The notes beneath the pieces were generated by a model. It had not been told where the DNA came from. It saw nothing but the letters and a program-made list of their open reading frames with translations, and ran no database searches. The translations under genes and the position numbers were made by a program. 64,000 nucleotides of DNA from Acetobacterium fimetarium. GTDB taxonomy: Bacteria > Bacillota > Clostridia > Eubacteriales > Eubacteriaceae. Positions 23,642 to 31,854 of this stretch are shown piece after piece. Each line of letters opens with the position of its first letter. Within the stretch, counting starts at the first letter, position 1. The stretch lies in contig NZ_WJBC01000007.1 in assembly GCF_014284475.1 (NCBI RefSeq), forward strand, positions 62,001-126,000, in the 5' to 3' direction.

Positions 23642-25705
23642 CTAATCTACCGCCTTTCTGAGGGCCAGAATTCCCTCGTCTGCCATCGTGCAGAAATAAT
23701 GTTCCGGAATCACCAGCGTCGTGTAGGCAAAATCGATCAGCGCCGGACCAACAATTTTTTCCTGCAGATCGCCTTCATTGTAGACAGGAACCGCAATCTC
23801 GCCGTCCCGGTTAAAGGCGTAGCCAGAAACCTGCTTCGTGACTGCTGCTGATTTTTGGGACCCCATCGGAAACAGCGCATTCTGACCGTTTTCTTCGCAG
23901 CAGGCGAGATGCAGGTCGATGATTTCCCAGTCCTTGTCTCTTTGCGCATATTCGTAGATCGCTTCGTGGGTATTGTAGAATTCGCTCTCCACGCTTTTCC
24001 AGCTGTCCTGATCGAAGGTACCATGCGTCCACGGTACGCTGATTTCATGATGCTGGCTGACGTAGCGCATTTCCAGAATCAGGTCGAACCGCCGCTGCTC
24101 TTTCCCGACATCAAGCCGTTCCAGTTCGCGTTCGCCTTCCTGTCGCATCAGCGCCAGGGTCTGATTGATGCGCTGTGCATCCCACTGGCTTTTTTCCATG
24201 AAGAAGCTGCGGGTGACGTCGTAACGGCTGGACGCCCCCAGCATCCCCCAGGAGCAGAAAACCGGCCCCTGCACGGGAATCAGGACTTCCGGCATCTGCA
24301 GGGAATCCATGATTTTGGAAGCGAACAGCGGGAAAGCACCGCCGGCACTGATCAGGCTGTAAATCCGGGGATCGTTGCCCTTCTGGGTGGTGACCAGCCG
24401 GACCGCATCCGCCATCATTTCGGCGGCGATGCCGTAGATGATCCGGGCCGCCTCCAGCACTGACAGGTTGAGGGGCACGGCCACCTTTTCACGCACCGCC
24501 TGCTCGGCCTTTTCCCGGGACAGGGCCAGCTTGCCGCCGAGAAAGTTGTCCGCGTTGATCAGTCCGAGCAGTAGCAGCGCATCGGTCACGGTGGGTTCTT
24601 CCCCGCCGAGGTTGTAGCAGGCCGGACCGGGCACGGAGCCAGCGGAATCCGGTCCGATGAAGACGCGTCCGCCGACTTCGACGTGGGCGATGCTGCCGCC
24701 GCCGGCGCCGATGGAGCTGATGTCGATCATCGGAATGCTGAGCGGATAACCGGCCAGCTCGGTCTGGGGCACCAGCTGGTTGCTGCTGCCGCTGACGACA
24801 TGAATGTCGAAGCTGGTGCCGCCCATGTCCGCCAGTACCGTATCGGTTTTGCCCAGCAGCCGGCCGATGGTTTCATTGCCGACGGCGCCGCCGGCCGGGC
24901 CGGACAGCAGGGTTTTGACCGCAAAGGTCGCCATCGCGTCGGTATCGCTGAGGCCGCCGTTGTTCATCATGATGTGAATCGGTTTTTTAAAGCCGTAGCG
25001 CGCCAGTTCCTTTTTGATCACGCCCAGGTAATCGGCCAGAACCGGGGTCAGATAGGCATTGATCACCGTCGTCGTGGTCCGTTCGTATTCACGGATGCGG
25101 GGCGCGACATCAGATGACAGAGACACAAACACGTCCGGCAGTTCCTCTTTGATGATTTCGGCCGTCCGCCGTTCATGTTCGGGATTGAGGAAAGAAAACA
25201 GATAGCAGACCGCGATGGCCGCAACCCCCTGCTCCCGGCATTTGCAACAGGCTTCCCGGACTTTGTCTTCGTTGAGGGGCGTGACCACCTCCCCCTGGTA
25301 GTCCAGCCGTCCTTCGATCCCCAGCCGTAGTCTGCGGGGCACCAGCACCAGCGGTTTTTCCACCGCCAGGTCCCACTGGTTTTTTAACTGGGAACGGCGG
25401 ATTTCCAGCGCGTCCCGAAAGCCCTCCGTCGTGAAAAGCGCCGTCTTGACACCTTTTTTTTCGAGCAGGGCATTGAGCGCCAGCGTCGTCCCCAGCGTTA
25501 TTTTTTCCGTTTCGGAAAGCAGTGTCGCAAGATCCGTCTGCCACTCGTCGGCCAGTTTCACCAGGCCTGCCATGATGCCCGCGGCGGGTCGTTCATGGTT
25601 GGTGGGATTCTTGACAAATAGTTTGCCGTCGGTCCGGCCGCCGAAACTCCCCACCGCGGTGTAATCCGTAAAGGTTCCCCCGGTATCAATTGCTATTTTT
25701 ATCAT
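23642..25705 (-). CDS. Hydantoinase A / oxoprolinase / acetone carboxylase-type ATP-binding subunit
   Basis: A 687-residue HyuA-family protein of the actin/Hsp70-like ATPase fold. Seen: the phosphate loop IDTGGTFTDYTAV at residues 5-17, ITLGTTLALNALLEKKG, a LLSGPAGGAVGNETIG loop, the second phosphate motif DMGGTSFDIHVV and GAGGGSIAHVE. It would use ATP to activate a lactam, imide or enolate. Its place between ubiD and hyuB, all separated by at most 12 bases, ties it to a prFMN enzyme, which is unusual. The DNA is markedly GC-rich compared with the next operon to the right. Confidence 0.92.
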   Translation of the reverse strand: MIKIAIDTGGTFTDYTAVGSFGGRTDGKLFVKNPTNHERPAAGIMAGLVKLADEWQTDLATLLSETEKITLGTTLALNALLEKKGVKTALFTTEGFRDALEIRRSQLKNQWDLAVEKPLVLVPRRLRLGIEGRLDYQGEVVTPLNEDKVREACCKCREQGVAAIAVCYLFSFLNPEHERRTAEIIKEELPDVFVSLSSDVAPRIREYERTTTTVINAYLTPVLADYLGVIKKELARYGFKKPIHIMMNNGGLSDTDAMATFAVKTLLSGPAGGAVGNETIGRLLGKTDTVLADMGGTSFDIHVVSGSSNQLVPQTELAGYPLSIPMIDISSIGAGGGSIAHVEVGGRVFIGPDSAGSVPGPACYNLGGEEPTVTDALLLLGLINADNFLGGKLALSREKAEQAVREKVAVPLNLSVLEAARIIYGIAAEMMADAVRLVTTQKGNDPRIYSLISAGGAFPLFASKIMDSLQMPEVLIPVQGPVFCSWGMLGASSRYDVTRSFFMEKSQWDAQRINQTLALMRQEGERELERLDVGKEQRRFDLILEMRYVSQHHEISVPWTHGTFDQDSWKSVESEFYNTHEAIYEYAQRDKDWEIIDLHLACCEENGQNALFPMGSQKSAAVTKQVSGYAFNRDGEIAVPVYNEGDLQEKIVGPALIDFAYTTLVIPEHYFCTMADEGILALRKAVD

Positions 25706-25717
25706 CTTTTCGCCTTC

Positions 25718-27079
25718 TTACTTAATGTACTGATATAAACGTTTGATCGCTTCCTGGGCATTTGCATCGATCTCGATCTTTGGTGCAAAGCCGGACAGCG
25801 GTTTGGTGGCATCGATCCCCATTTTGTCGGTCCGGCTGAGCTCGTCGGAAGACGGGTCGAGGGTTTCGCCCATGGCATTCGGAATCACGATCACCCCTTT
25901 GGCGGCCTGGAGCCTTGTGGCCATGGCCCAGAGCACTTCCTGCTCATTGAAGACATCGACGTCCTCGTCGACGACGACGGCCATTTTGATGTGATGATCC
26001 ATGCCCAGTGCCGTCAGAATCGCCTGCATCGGCTGGCCTTCGGCAATTTTCTTCATTGAAATATAGCAGTGAAAAATCCCACAGGATGACAGCGGCGAAT
26101 GCACGGCCTTGATATTCGGCAGGTTCTGTCTGAGTGTCGTCAGGATATCGCCTTCGCGCTGGATTGAAACGATCGTGATGTGCTCGCTGCTCATCGCCGG
26201 CGTCAGATCGTGGAAAATCGGATTGTCGCGGTAGCGGATCGCATTGGCCTGGAAGACATTTTCGGTGCTGCGGAAGCATGCGTAGTTGGTGTATTCCGCA
26301 AAGGGGCTTTCCGGTTCCCGGACGTTGGCCAGCACTTCACCTTCCAGAATAATTTCGGCATAGGCCGGTACCTGCAGATCGATGGTGGCGCACTGGGCTA
26401 CTTCCAGCGGTTCGCCGAACAGGCCGCCGATGGCACCGAATTTGCCCAGCTCATAGGGAATGCAGGCCTGGGAACCCAGCGAAATATTGGGATGCACGCC
26501 GATGCAGATGGCCATCTTCATATTTTCGCCGCGCTCCTCGCTGCGTCTGAAATATTCCCACATGCGGCCGCGGGAATGAAAGGAGATACCCAGTTTGTTT
26601 TTGGCCTTCAGCTGGAGCCGGTGGAAGCCGCAGGTATCGGAACCGGTTTCCGGATCCTTGGCGACGCAGAGTCCGGAGGTGATGTAGGGGCCGGCATCAA
26701 TCGGGAAATGTTTGATGATCGGGAATTTATACAGATCGACCTGATCACCGGTCATCAGATTGGCATTGGCCGGCGGGTTCTCGATGACTTTGAGATCGTC
26801 GAAGCGGTTCTTGACCCGTTCGCCGAATTCGATCGAAATGTCTTCGGTCTCAACGCCCATGGCTTTAGCAAAGCGCTCGCGCGATCCCAGAATATTGGTG
26901 ACCACCGGAATGTCGCTGCCTTCCACCTTATCGAACCACATGACCGGGTACTGGCGTCTTTTCTCCAGTTCCATCATCAGCGTACTGATTTCATACTCCC
27001 GCTTGACCTCTTCCGGCACATGGATAATGTCGCCGTCCTTTTCAAGCTGCTCCAAAAAATCGCGTAGATCCTGACTCAT
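25718..27079 (-). CDS. UbiD family prenylated-FMN-dependent (de)carboxylase
   Basis: A 453-residue UbiD-fold enzyme. It starts with DLRDFLEQLEKDGDIIHV, typical of the family, and keeps the likely catalytic set: an arginine in FHSRGRMWEYF, a glutamate in EIILEGEVL and another in PFAEYTNY, the E-R-E network of UbiD and Fdc. The prFMN made by UbiX (same operon) would be its cofactor. Substrates in this family are alpha,beta-unsaturated or aromatic acids, and carboxylation is also known (phenylphosphate). It heads the operon, with ribosome site GTGAGG. Which acid or ring it acts on is unknown; the hyuAB pair suggests a cyclic nitrogen compound or ketone. Confidence 0.93.
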   Translation of the reverse strand: MSQDLRDFLEQLEKDGDIIHVPEEVKREYEISTLMMELEKRRQYPVMWFDKVEGSDIPVVTNILGSRERFAKAMGVETEDISIEFGERVKNRFDDLKVIENPPANANLMTGDQVDLYKFPIIKHFPIDAGPYITSGLCVAKDPETGSDTCGFHRLQLKAKNKLGISFHSRGRMWEYFRRSEERGENMKMAICIGVHPNISLGSQACIPYELGKFGAIGGLFGEPLEVAQCATIDLQVPAYAEIILEGEVLANVREPESPFAEYTNYACFRSTENVFQANAIRYRDNPIFHDLTPAMSSEHITIVSIQREGDILTTLRQNLPNIKAVHSPLSSCGIFHCYISMKKIAEGQPMQAILTALGMDHHIKMAVVVDEDVDVFNEQEVLWAMATRLQAAKGVIVIPNAMGETLDPSSDELSRTDKMGIDATKPLSGFAPKIEIDANAQEAIKRLYQYIK

Positions 27080-27129
27080 TTGTTTACCTCACTTAATATG
27101 ATTTTGATGTTGACAAAAACGTTTGTCTG

Positions 27130-27232
27130 CTTGGCAGCCGGTTACGCGAACCAGTTGTTACACTGTACGGCGGACAGTCTGACGACTGTTCGCCTACACG
27201 TTACACAACAGGTTGCGAAACCGACTGCCAAG
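27130..27232. repeat. Dispersed ~105-bp palindromic repeat, copy 1
   Basis: Core GTACGGCGGACAGTC and GACTGTTCGCCTACACGTTA form an inverted repeat, with outer arms TTGGCAG...CTGCCAA. The same core recurs at 30501-30607 and 55043-55150. This copy is the most diverged in its middle arms. It lies just upstream of the ubiD operon start. Confidence 0.85.
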
Positions 27233-27363
27233 CGATCAACTTTTGCAATTTTAAATTTCTTTATAACGACTATAACGACAACTGCTTCATCCTTGTTCTT
27301 GCGAGCCCAGGGATAAAACAATTGCCGTTAATGATACTCATTTGATTTAATTAGGCCAAAAGA

Positions 27364-27921
27364 TTATTTGACCAGACCTGATTTTTTAACTGCTTCATAG
27401 ACTTTTTTGGTCAAGATGGTTGCCAAAGGCCAAGTGACCCCAATGGTGATCAGGGTTTCAATGATTGCCACGTTAACCGGAATCCCAAAGATAAAGAGCA
27501 TCCCGATCCCGACAATGATATTACCTAAAATACAAACCCCAGCCTGGGCCAGAATATGATGCGACCATTTGGTCATATCGTATTTTGCAGCAATAATCGA
27601 TACCCAAATCGTACCGATGCCATTGGCAAAGATAAAAGAGACCCAAAGCGGTGAATACGAGACAGATACCAGCGCCTCTACTTCTGCTGCAATGATTCCG
27701 CCGGGCTGTTTGTAAATAAGGGTAATTAGTGCGGTAAAAAATGCCCAGACGGTTCCGTTAATTAAATACATCCCCATTTTTCCGGTCGGCAGCATATCAT
27801 CAATCTGCCCGGTGATCTGGCATGCAATAACAAAAACAATCCCCATAATAACGCCGCCAATCAGCGATTTGGTATCCGTTTTGAAAATATTTCCTTTTAC
27901 TAAAGCCTGTTCTTTTTCCAT
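27364..27921 (-). CDS. cbrT: ECF transporter S component, cobalamin/corrinoid-type (predicted)
   Basis: A 185-residue membrane protein with about six hydrophobic segments (for example GGVIMGIVFVIACQITG and GVCILGNIIVGIGMLFIFG). It has the size and style of YkoE/CbrT-type substrate-binding components of energy-coupling factor transporters. It is the third gene of a set with a two-domain ATPase and a T component, and the set is preceded by a cobalamin riboswitch, so the substrate is probably vitamin B12 or a precursor. The similarity to the thiamine-related YkoEDC set means a hydroxymethylpyrimidine-type substrate cannot be excluded by sequence alone. Confidence 0.7.
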   Translation of the reverse strand: MEKEQALVKGNIFKTDTKSLIGGVIMGIVFVIACQITGQIDDMLPTGKMGMYLINGTVWAFFTALITLIYKQPGGIIAAEVEALVSVSYSPLWVSFIFANGIGTIWVSIIAAKYDMTKWSHHILAQAGVCILGNIIVGIGMLFIFGIPVNVAIIETLITIGVTWPLATILTKKVYEAVKKSGLVK

Positions 27922-27948
27922 TTCTTTCTCCTTTTTTATGTTGAATTT

Positions 27949-28683
27949 TTATAAAAACACTGTGTACAGCAACAGCGAAATGTACGCAATGATAATTAAC
28001 AGAATGGCAATTCCTTCAAAAGTACTCATTTCAATGGGTTTGTTAAAACTTCTGGTATCGTATCTCCCATAGCCTCGCAATTCAATCGAAAGAGAAGCAT
28101 CGTTTGAAATTCTCAAAGCCCGGTAAATCAGGGGCAACATCGCTGCCGGCAAATTTTTGATATGCTCCATCACCGTGTCGCAGGGAACGCCTCTCACCGA
28201 ATGGCTGTCGCAGATCGACTTGTATTCGTTGACCATCACCGGAAAAAAACGTGCGGTAATGGGCACCAGCATGGCGTAGCGGTAAGGCACATGCCATTTA
28301 ATCAGCATCTGGGCAATGTCAGTGGCATCGGTATTGCAGGCAAATTGAATGGCTCCCAGTGAAATCACACTGATTCTTAAAAAACCCATGATGGCGGCAC
28401 TGATAAAACCGCTGTAAATACTCAGAAATCCCCATGAAAACAGCAGCGTCCCCGCTCTGCCAAACAGCAGATTAATAATCAGAATCTGGGAACCGACAAG
28501 CAGCAACAGGATTGCCGGGACTTTTAGCCGCTGCAAGCTCTTTTGGGTCATTATTTCGATGACGACAATGCAAAACAGCAACACGCCATTTTGCACCATG
28601 CTTTGCGAAACCAGAGCGGTCAATATCAGAAACAGGCACCAAGTCAGCTTCACACGGGGATCCAGTTCTTTCACGTTAATCAT
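27949..28683 (-). CDS. ECF transporter transmembrane T component
   Basis: A 244-residue EcfT-type protein with hydrophobic N-terminal helices (PAILLLLVGSQILIINLLFG) and the two cytoplasmic coupling regions usual for the family: VRGVPCDTVMEHIKN and, near the C-terminus, SNDASLSIELRGYGR, where the A-R-G-type coupling motif appears as LRGYG. It starts one base after the ATPase gene ends. It joins the ATPase to the S component. Confidence 0.88.
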   Translation of the reverse strand: MINVKELDPRVKLTWCLFLILTALVSQSMVQNGVLLFCIVVIEIMTQKSLQRLKVPAILLLLVGSQILIINLLFGRAGTLLFSWGFLSIYSGFISAAIMGFLRISVISLGAIQFACNTDATDIAQMLIKWHVPYRYAMLVPITARFFPVMVNEYKSICDSHSVRGVPCDTVMEHIKNLPAAMLPLIYRALRISNDASLSIELRGYGRYDTRSFNKPIEMSTFEGIAILLIIIAYISLLLYTVFL

Positions 28684-28684
28684 C

Positions 28685-30172
28685 TTAAATAGCCTCTCCT
28701 TCCAGCAATTCGATTTCTACCAACGCCTTGGTATATTCATCCATCTCGTCCGCCTTGAAATCCAGTATCAATTGATGCTGGTTCATCACGACGATCCGAT
28801 TGGCAAAATATTTGGCCTCACTTAAATCATGGGTGACCAGCAGAATGGTTTTGCCCTGAGCAGAAAGTGTCGCCAGCTTTTCCAGCACCAGTCTGCTTTG
28901 GATTTCATCCAGTCCGGATGTCGGTTCATCAGCGATGATCAGCTCCGGTTCGTTGATTATAACCGATCCCAACGCCAGCAATTGTCGCTGCCCCCGGCTG
29001 AGTCGCTGCGGATGCACCTCATCCCAGCCCTTAAGTCCGACAAATTCCAGGGTATCCTGAATTTTTCGGTTTTTTTCCTCTTCTTCGCAGGCTTTTCCTT
29101 TTAAAACATATCCGATTTCCTCTTTAATGGAGCTGCAGAAGATCTGATCGTCCGGATTTTGGAAAAGAAAGCCGGTGCGTCGGCGGAGCTGACTGATATT
29201 TTTTTTGGTGACTTGCGTCCCAAACAATTCAACGGTGCCCTCGGTGGGCTTCAGCAGTCCTTCAATCAGTTTTAGCATTGTTGATTTTCCAGAGCCATTC
29301 TGTCCGATCACCGCGGTGAAGTCGCCCTTTTTCAAGGTGAAATGAATGTTTTGACACCCGACAATCCCACTTTTGTAAAGATGGGATGCTCCGTTTAATC
29401 TGACAATGTCCGTTTCCCGATCAACCCTGATGGGAAGGTTATTTTTTATCTTTGTGTCGGTCCGGTATTTATTCTGATAGTCGTCTACCGTCAAGCACTC
29501 CTTCATGGTGCCGTTTTCCATGACCACAACCCGGTTGGCATATTTTAAAACCTCTTTGGATTTATCCATGACCACCATGGTTGTGACATTTTTCTCGCGA
29601 TTAATCCGGGCCAGATGTCTGTATAATTCCGCGCTGGTTTTGGGGTCAAGCTCTGCGGTGGGCTGATCCAGCAGCAGAACCGGTGACTTTAAGGTAAGGA
29701 TACTGCCCAACACCACTTTTTGGGCCTGACCACCGGACAAAGCATCGGTATAGCGGTGTGCGAAATCATCGATGGACAAAAATGACATGATTTTTTTGAC
29801 TCGGGATTCAATTTCGCCATTGCTCAGATTCATATTGGCGACGCCGAAGGCCAGCTCGTCGTAGACGGTCCGGCTGATCATCTGGTTCTGGGGCTCCTGC
29901 ATCATGTATCCCACGTAATCCGCCATTTCACAAAGCGGAATTTCCGCCACATTCCGGTCTGCCACTCTGACGGTGCCGTCGATCGCACAGGGATAGAATT
30001 TCGGCGCAGCCGACGTGATGGTATGCAGCAGCAGGGATTTTCCCGAAGCCGCGCCGCCGGTTACCGCAATAAAATCGCCCTTTTTGATGTCCAGTTTTAT
30101 ATTTTTCAGGGCCGCCTCTTTTTCCTCCGGAAAAACCAGCGCCTTTATATCGATGCTTATCATGGATTCCAT
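28685..30172 (-). CDS. ECF transporter ATPase, two fused nucleotide-binding domains
   Basis: A 495-residue protein with two ABC ATPase domains in tandem. Domain 1: Walker A GGAASGKSLLL near residue 45, signature LSGGQAQKV and Walker B VLLLDQPTAELDP. Domain 2: GQNGSGKSTMLKLIEG near residue 285, a signature variant LSRGQRQLL and LIIADEPTSGLDE. This YkoD-like fusion replaces the usual EcfA-EcfA' pair. The TTG at 30199 overlaps the T-run of the upstream terminator, so I prefer the ATG at 30172, which has AGAGGA before it. The gene is controlled by the cobalamin riboswitch just upstream. Confidence 0.9.
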   Translation of the reverse strand: MESMISIDIKALVFPEEKEAALKNIKLDIKKGDFIAVTGGAASGKSLLLHTITSAAPKFYPCAIDGTVRVADRNVAEIPLCEMADYVGYMMQEPQNQMISRTVYDELAFGVANMNLSNGEIESRVKKIMSFLSIDDFAHRYTDALSGGQAQKVVLGSILTLKSPVLLLDQPTAELDPKTSAELYRHLARINREKNVTTMVVMDKSKEVLKYANRVVVMENGTMKECLTVDDYQNKYRTDTKIKNNLPIRVDRETDIVRLNGASHLYKSGIVGCQNIHFTLKKGDFTAVIGQNGSGKSTMLKLIEGLLKPTEGTVELFGTQVTKKNISQLRRRTGFLFQNPDDQIFCSSIKEEIGYVLKGKACEEEEKNRKIQDTLEFVGLKGWDEVHPQRLSRGQRQLLALGSVIINEPELIIADEPTSGLDEIQSRLVLEKLATLSAQGKTILLVTHDLSEAKYFANRIVVMNQHQLILDFKADEMDEYTKALVEIELLEGEAI

Positions 30173-30196
30173 TTTTACTGATATTCCTCTCGTGAA

Positions 30197-30234
30197 CAAA
30201 AAAAAGCTCCGACTATAAAATATAGTCGAAACTT
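30197..30234 (-). terminator. Riboswitch expression-platform terminator
   Basis: On the minus strand CGACTATA-TTT-TATAGTCG is followed by GAGC and eight T. It lies between the cobalamin aptamer and the ATPase gene, so B12 binding is expected to favour this terminator and shut the operon. Confidence 0.82.
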
Positions 30235-30249
30235 TACCTTCGTTTCTCG

Positions 30250-30405
30250 CAAATAATTTCTGGCAGGTCTCCTGACTCAGGTCTATCTGTCTTTACGCCT
30301 TCCCGTTTTACCAGTGACATCTGTAAAAACAAAACCATTCACAGTGATGGGTTCGTCCAGGATTCGCACCTGATTCCCTATTCTCCTCTTTCAAGGCACC
30401 ACAAA
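30250..30405 (-). ncRNA. Cobalamin riboswitch
   Basis: Reading the minus strand from about 30405: GTGCC start, GGGAATCAGGTGCGAATCC, a CATCACTGTGAA stretch, GTCACTG, GGGAAGGCG and the B12 box GAGTCAGGAGACCTGCC (near 30262-30280). These are the diagnostic elements of the AdoCbl-type cobalamin aptamer. It is followed by a terminator hairpin and then the ECF transporter operon. Confidence 0.92.
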
Positions 30406-30500
30406 TTCTTCAATATTATTCTTATATTATAATAACCGATTTCTGCGCGCTTGTCAAATCAAATTGTCAGATTTTCTGCTAAAATATAAGCAGCTGCGAG

Positions 30501-30607
30501 CTTCGCTGCCAGTTTACACGAACCAATTTTTACACTGTACGGCGGACAGTCTATCGACTGTTCGCCTACACGTTACAAAATTGGTTGTGGAAACTGACAT
30601 CAAAGCA
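30501..30607. repeat. Dispersed ~105-bp palindromic repeat, copy 2
   Basis: Inner arms GGCGGACAGTC-TATC-GACTGTTCGCC and outer arms AACCAATTTT...AAAATTGGTT, plus CAGTTT...AAACTG. It is nearly identical to copy 3 (55043-55150) and related to copy 1. It sits between the riboswitch-controlled operon and the end of the dpaL gene. Confidence 0.88.
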
Positions 30608-30639
30608 ACAACGGTTCGATTCATTTGAATCGTTATTCA

Positions 30640-31851
30640 CTAAACAATTTTGATAGCCGGATAATGCCCGTCCCAGACGATGCAACGGTAGTTCTTTCGG
30701 TCGGTGTCCCCTTCGGTGCTGAAGCACAATATCCTGGCATGTTCATCGAGTTTCAGTTCGTCTTTGAGCCATTTCAGGTCCGGCCGGGTCATCACAGCGA
30801 CGACCAGACCGGTGGTGACCGCGCCGCTTTCACCGGAGATGATCTTCGGATCCGCACCGGCCGCATTTCCCAGCACCCGCATGCCTTCCGCCGCTACCCA
30901 GTCCGGGCATGAAACGGCGTAGTCGCAACATTCCCGGATCACGTCCCAGGCAATGGTGCTCGGTTCACCGCAGGCCAACCCGGCCATGATCGTGTTCAGG
31001 TCACCGGTCACGAAATGCAGCTGACCGTCATCGGCTTTCGCCGTCTGATAGATGCAGTCGGCACCGTTGGGTTCCACCACTGTAATCACGGGTTTCTGGT
31101 CGCCGTAGAAATCCGTCAGGAAAGCCGCGATCGCCGCGGCCAGACTGCCGACGCCGGCCTGCAGAAAGACGTGGGTCGGCACCGCCTCCCCGAGCTGGGT
31201 GACGGCTTCCATGGCCATGGTCAGATAGCCCTGCATGATCAGGCGCGGGATTTCCTCATAGCCTTCCCAGGCGGTGTCCTGGACTACGATCCAGCCGTTT
31301 TCTTCACCTTTGCGCAGCGCATGCCGCACCGCTTGATCGTAACTCAAGTCTGTGATGGTGGCGTCAGCCCCTTCGGCCCGGATGTTCTCAAGCCGCTCTT
31401 TGGCGCTGCCTTTGGGCATGTAGACCACAGCGTGGCTGCCCAGCTCCCGGGCGGTCCAGGCCACACCCCGGCCGTGGTTGCCATCGGTGGCGGTTACAAA
31501 GGTCAGCTTGCCGAGCTGTTTCTTCGTCTGGGGCAAGGTCAGCTTGTCATAGGTCAGTTCCGCTTCACTGATTCCCAGCTGCTTTGCCAGCCATCTTCCA
31601 ATGCTGTAGCTGCCGCCGAGCACCTTGAAGGCGTTCAGACCAAACCGGCACGACTCATCCTTGACGTACAGGCCTGTAAGCCCCAAGATGCCGGCCAATT
31701 TGTCAAGCTCGCAAAGCGGCGTTTCGGTATAAGCCGGAAAGCTCCGATGGTAGGCAGCGGCGCGCTCTCCCGCCGCGACGCTCAAAAAAGCCCGGGCATC
31801 CGCCCCCACCGCTGCCTTCGGCACCGCGGCCATATAAAATCCGTCTTTCAT
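30640..31851 (-). CDS. dpaL: Diaminopropionate ammonia-lyase
   Basis: A 403-residue PLP enzyme of fold type II that converts 2,3-diaminopropionate to pyruvate and ammonia. Seen: FGLNAFKVLGGSY with the Schiff-base lysine near residue 77, the ATDGNHGRGVAW loop near residue 120 that holds the PLP ring, a glycine-rich LQAGVGSLAAAIA near residue 230 for the phosphate, and SGESGAVTTGL late. It starts three bases after the telA stop on the same strand, an odd neighbour for a catabolic enzyme. Serine or threonine deaminases are relatives but lack the FGLNAFK context. Confidence 0.9.
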   Translation of the reverse strand: MKDGFYMAAVPKAAVGADARAFLSVAAGERAAAYHRSFPAYTETPLCELDKLAGILGLTGLYVKDESCRFGLNAFKVLGGSYSIGRWLAKQLGISEAELTYDKLTLPQTKKQLGKLTFVTATDGNHGRGVAWTARELGSHAVVYMPKGSAKERLENIRAEGADATITDLSYDQAVRHALRKGEENGWIVVQDTAWEGYEEIPRLIMQGYLTMAMEAVTQLGEAVPTHVFLQAGVGSLAAAIAAFLTDFYGDQKPVITVVEPNGADCIYQTAKADDGQLHFVTGDLNTIMAGLACGEPSTIAWDVIRECCDYAVSCPDWVAAEGMRVLGNAAGADPKIISGESGAVTTGLVVAVMTRPDLKWLKDELKLDEHARILCFSTEGDTDRKNYRCIVWDGHYPAIKIV

Positions 31852-31854
31852 GAG

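Noticed and set aside
22546-23661. Long plus-strand open frame (about 370 codons) opposite hyuB
   Set aside because: It is antisense to a clearly conserved hydantoinase B gene. High GC removes stop codons from the opposite strand; the translation is rich in Arg, His and Gly with no domain.
27080-27316. Small plus-strand frame upstream of the ubiD operon
   Set aside because: It runs through the dispersed palindromic repeat and has no family resemblance.
30173-30199. TTG start at 30199 for the ECF ATPase
   Set aside because: The codon is in the T-run of the riboswitch terminator; the ATG at 30172 has a ribosome site and fits the family start.
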